From Anaerolineae bacterium (lineage in GTDB: Bacteria > Chloroflexota > Anaerolineae > Aggregatilineales > Phototrophicaceae), in NCBI GenBank assembly GCA_020848855.1, contig JADLHH010000612.1:1-6559 (forward strand): a DNA stretch of 6,559 nucleotides, read 5' to 3'. The position numbers and the translations under genes were made by a program. Position 1 is the first letter of the stretch. Each line of letters begins with the position of its first letter. The notes under the pieces were generated by a model that saw only the letters and a program-made list of their open reading frames with translations, searched no databases and was not told the origin of the DNA. This document shows, piece after piece, positions 5,895 to 6,559 of the stretch.

Positions 5895-5939
5895 GTAGTA
5901 CAGGTATTACGCGGCTAAATTGACGATGTAATACGCGGC
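5895..5939. repeat. Cluster of GTANTAC repeats upstream of the propeller gene
   Basis: Three copies of the partly palindromic heptamer GTANTAC occur at 5895-5901 (GTAGTAC), 5904-5910 (GTATTAC) and 5928-5934 (GTAATAC). The last two extend into a 12-bp direct repeat, GTATTACGCGGC and GTAATACGCGGC (5904-5915 and 5928-5939, 11 of 12 identical). They are also a perfect 7-bp inverted repeat. They lie about 70-110 bp upstream of the predicted transcription start of the propeller gene and just beyond the stop of the acyl-CoA dehydrogenase, so they may be regulator-binding sites. No clear terminator for the dehydrogenase is seen here; a small stem (5936-5940 with 5948-5952) lacks a T-run. Confidence 0.4.
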
Positions 5940-5952
5940 GCAATCCACGCCG

Positions 5953-6559
5953 TCACTGCGTGGTTGGCGGGTGCGATTCCTGCAGCACGCGCCGCGAGAT
6001 GACGATCCGCTGAATCTCGCTCGTGCCTTCGCCGATGGTCATCAGCCGCTGGTCGCGGTAGATGCGCTCGACCGGGTATTCGCGGCTGTAGCCGTAGCTG
6101 CCGTGTATCTGGATGGCGTTGCGGGCGGTCTTTTCGGCGACTTCGGTCGCCATTAGCTTGCCCATCGCCGCCGCTTTGGTGAAATCCTTGCCCTGGTCGC
6201 GCAGCCAGGCGGCGCGGTAGACCAGCAGCCGCGCGGCGTCGATCTCCATCGCGGCGTCGGCGATCATCCACTGGATCGCCTGATGCTGGGCGATTGGCTT
6301 GCCGAAGGCGCGGCGCTGCTTGGCGTAACTGACGCCTTCCTCGAACGCCGCCTGCGCCAGCCCGACGCTGATCGCGCCGATGCCGATGCGCCCGTTGTCA
6401 AGCGTCTGCATGGTCTGAGCGAAGCCGTACCCTTCGTCGCCGAGGATCGAGTCGAGCGGCACGCGCACGCCGTCGAAGCCGAGCATGTGCGTGGGTGAGC
6501 CGCGCACGCCCATCTTCTTTTCGGGCGTGCCGATGCTCAAGCCGGGCGATTTCGTATCC
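5953..6559 (-). CDS. Acyl-CoA dehydrogenase, C-terminal part (5' end beyond the window)
   Basis: The frame is open to the right edge and encodes about 202 residues of an FAD-dependent acyl-CoA dehydrogenase, which introduces the alpha,beta double bond in acyl-CoA during fatty- or branched-chain acid breakdown. Visible are the end of the middle beta-domain (GLSIGTPEKKMGVRGSPTH and FDGVRVP) and the C-terminal four-helix domain with RRAFGKPIAQHQAIQ, the flavin-site segment QIHGSYGYSREYPVER and the signature YRDQRLMTIGEGTSEIQR. The Glu in IGEGTSEIQR (codon at plus 6028-6030) aligns with the catalytic base of short- and medium-chain enzymes (Glu376 in human MCAD). Family members usually have about 380 residues, so the N-terminal half lies outside. 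The TTG at 6538-6540 is not the start, because homologous sequence (DTKSPG) continues upstream of it. The exact chain-length specificity cannot be told. The stop lies 162 bp before the propeller gene on the same strand. Confidence 0.95.
   Translation of the reverse strand, partial: DTKSPGLSIGTPEKKMGVRGSPTHMLGFDGVRVPLDSILGDEGYGFAQTMQTLDNGRIGIGAISVGLAQAAFEEGVSYAKQRRAFGKPIAQHQAIQWMIADAAMEIDAARLLVYRAAWLRDQGKDFTKAAAMGKLMATEVAEKTARNAIQIHGSYGYSREYPVERIYRDQRLMTIGEGTSEIQRIVISRRVLQESHPPTTQ

Noticed and set aside
6538..6540. TTG as the start of the acyl-CoA dehydrogenase
   Set aside because: The frame stays open to the window edge with family-like sequence upstream, and the visible part lacks the N-terminal half of the enzyme.

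Overview
The window is compact, GC-rich bacterial DNA with short gaps, Shine-Dalgarno sites and sigma70-like promoters. Gene content (LonA protease of 834 residues, a small heat-shock protein, a single-domain response regulator, a secreted ScyD/ScyE-like beta-propeller, an acyl-CoA dehydrogenase, and a cyclic-nucleotide-binding protein paired with an unknown small protein) reminds me of Chloroflexota, perhaps an Anaerolineae-like lineage. That placement is an inference from recall, not proven here.

Layout from left to right. 1-75 holds the 3' end of a plus-strand gene. 108-345 holds a small non-coding insertion: 15-bp perfect terminal inverted repeats (TIRs), a 6-bp perfect target duplication (ACACGG), several internal hairpins and a G-quadruplex-like run. 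It looks like a MITE placed between two convergent gene ends. 396-1087 is a minus-strand pair: a stand-alone cyclic-nucleotide-binding domain protein followed 14 bp later by an unrecognised 78-residue protein. 1088-1291 is a divergent intergenic region with a bulged hairpin ahead of a small heat-shock gene. 1292-4209 is an operon of a small heat-shock protein overlapping lon by 4 nt (ATGA). A strong intrinsic terminator follows, and only 15 bp later a GTG-started response regulator begins. A bidirectional terminator separates that gene from a minus-strand secreted beta-propeller protein (4735-5790). The last feature is the C-terminal two thirds of a minus-strand acyl-CoA dehydrogenase, which runs off the right edge.

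The clearest functional unit is the protein-quality-control operon. The small heat-shock protein is expected to hold unfolding proteins, and the ATP-dependent Lon protease to degrade damaged ones; the ATGA overlap implies coupled translation. The response regulator may be expressed from a promoter inside the end of lon, with the lon terminator hairpin then lying in its own 5' leader. The most novel-looking items are the MITE, the CNB plus small-protein pair, and the terminator-in-leader arrangement. I see no tRNA, rRNA, CRISPR array or defence system.
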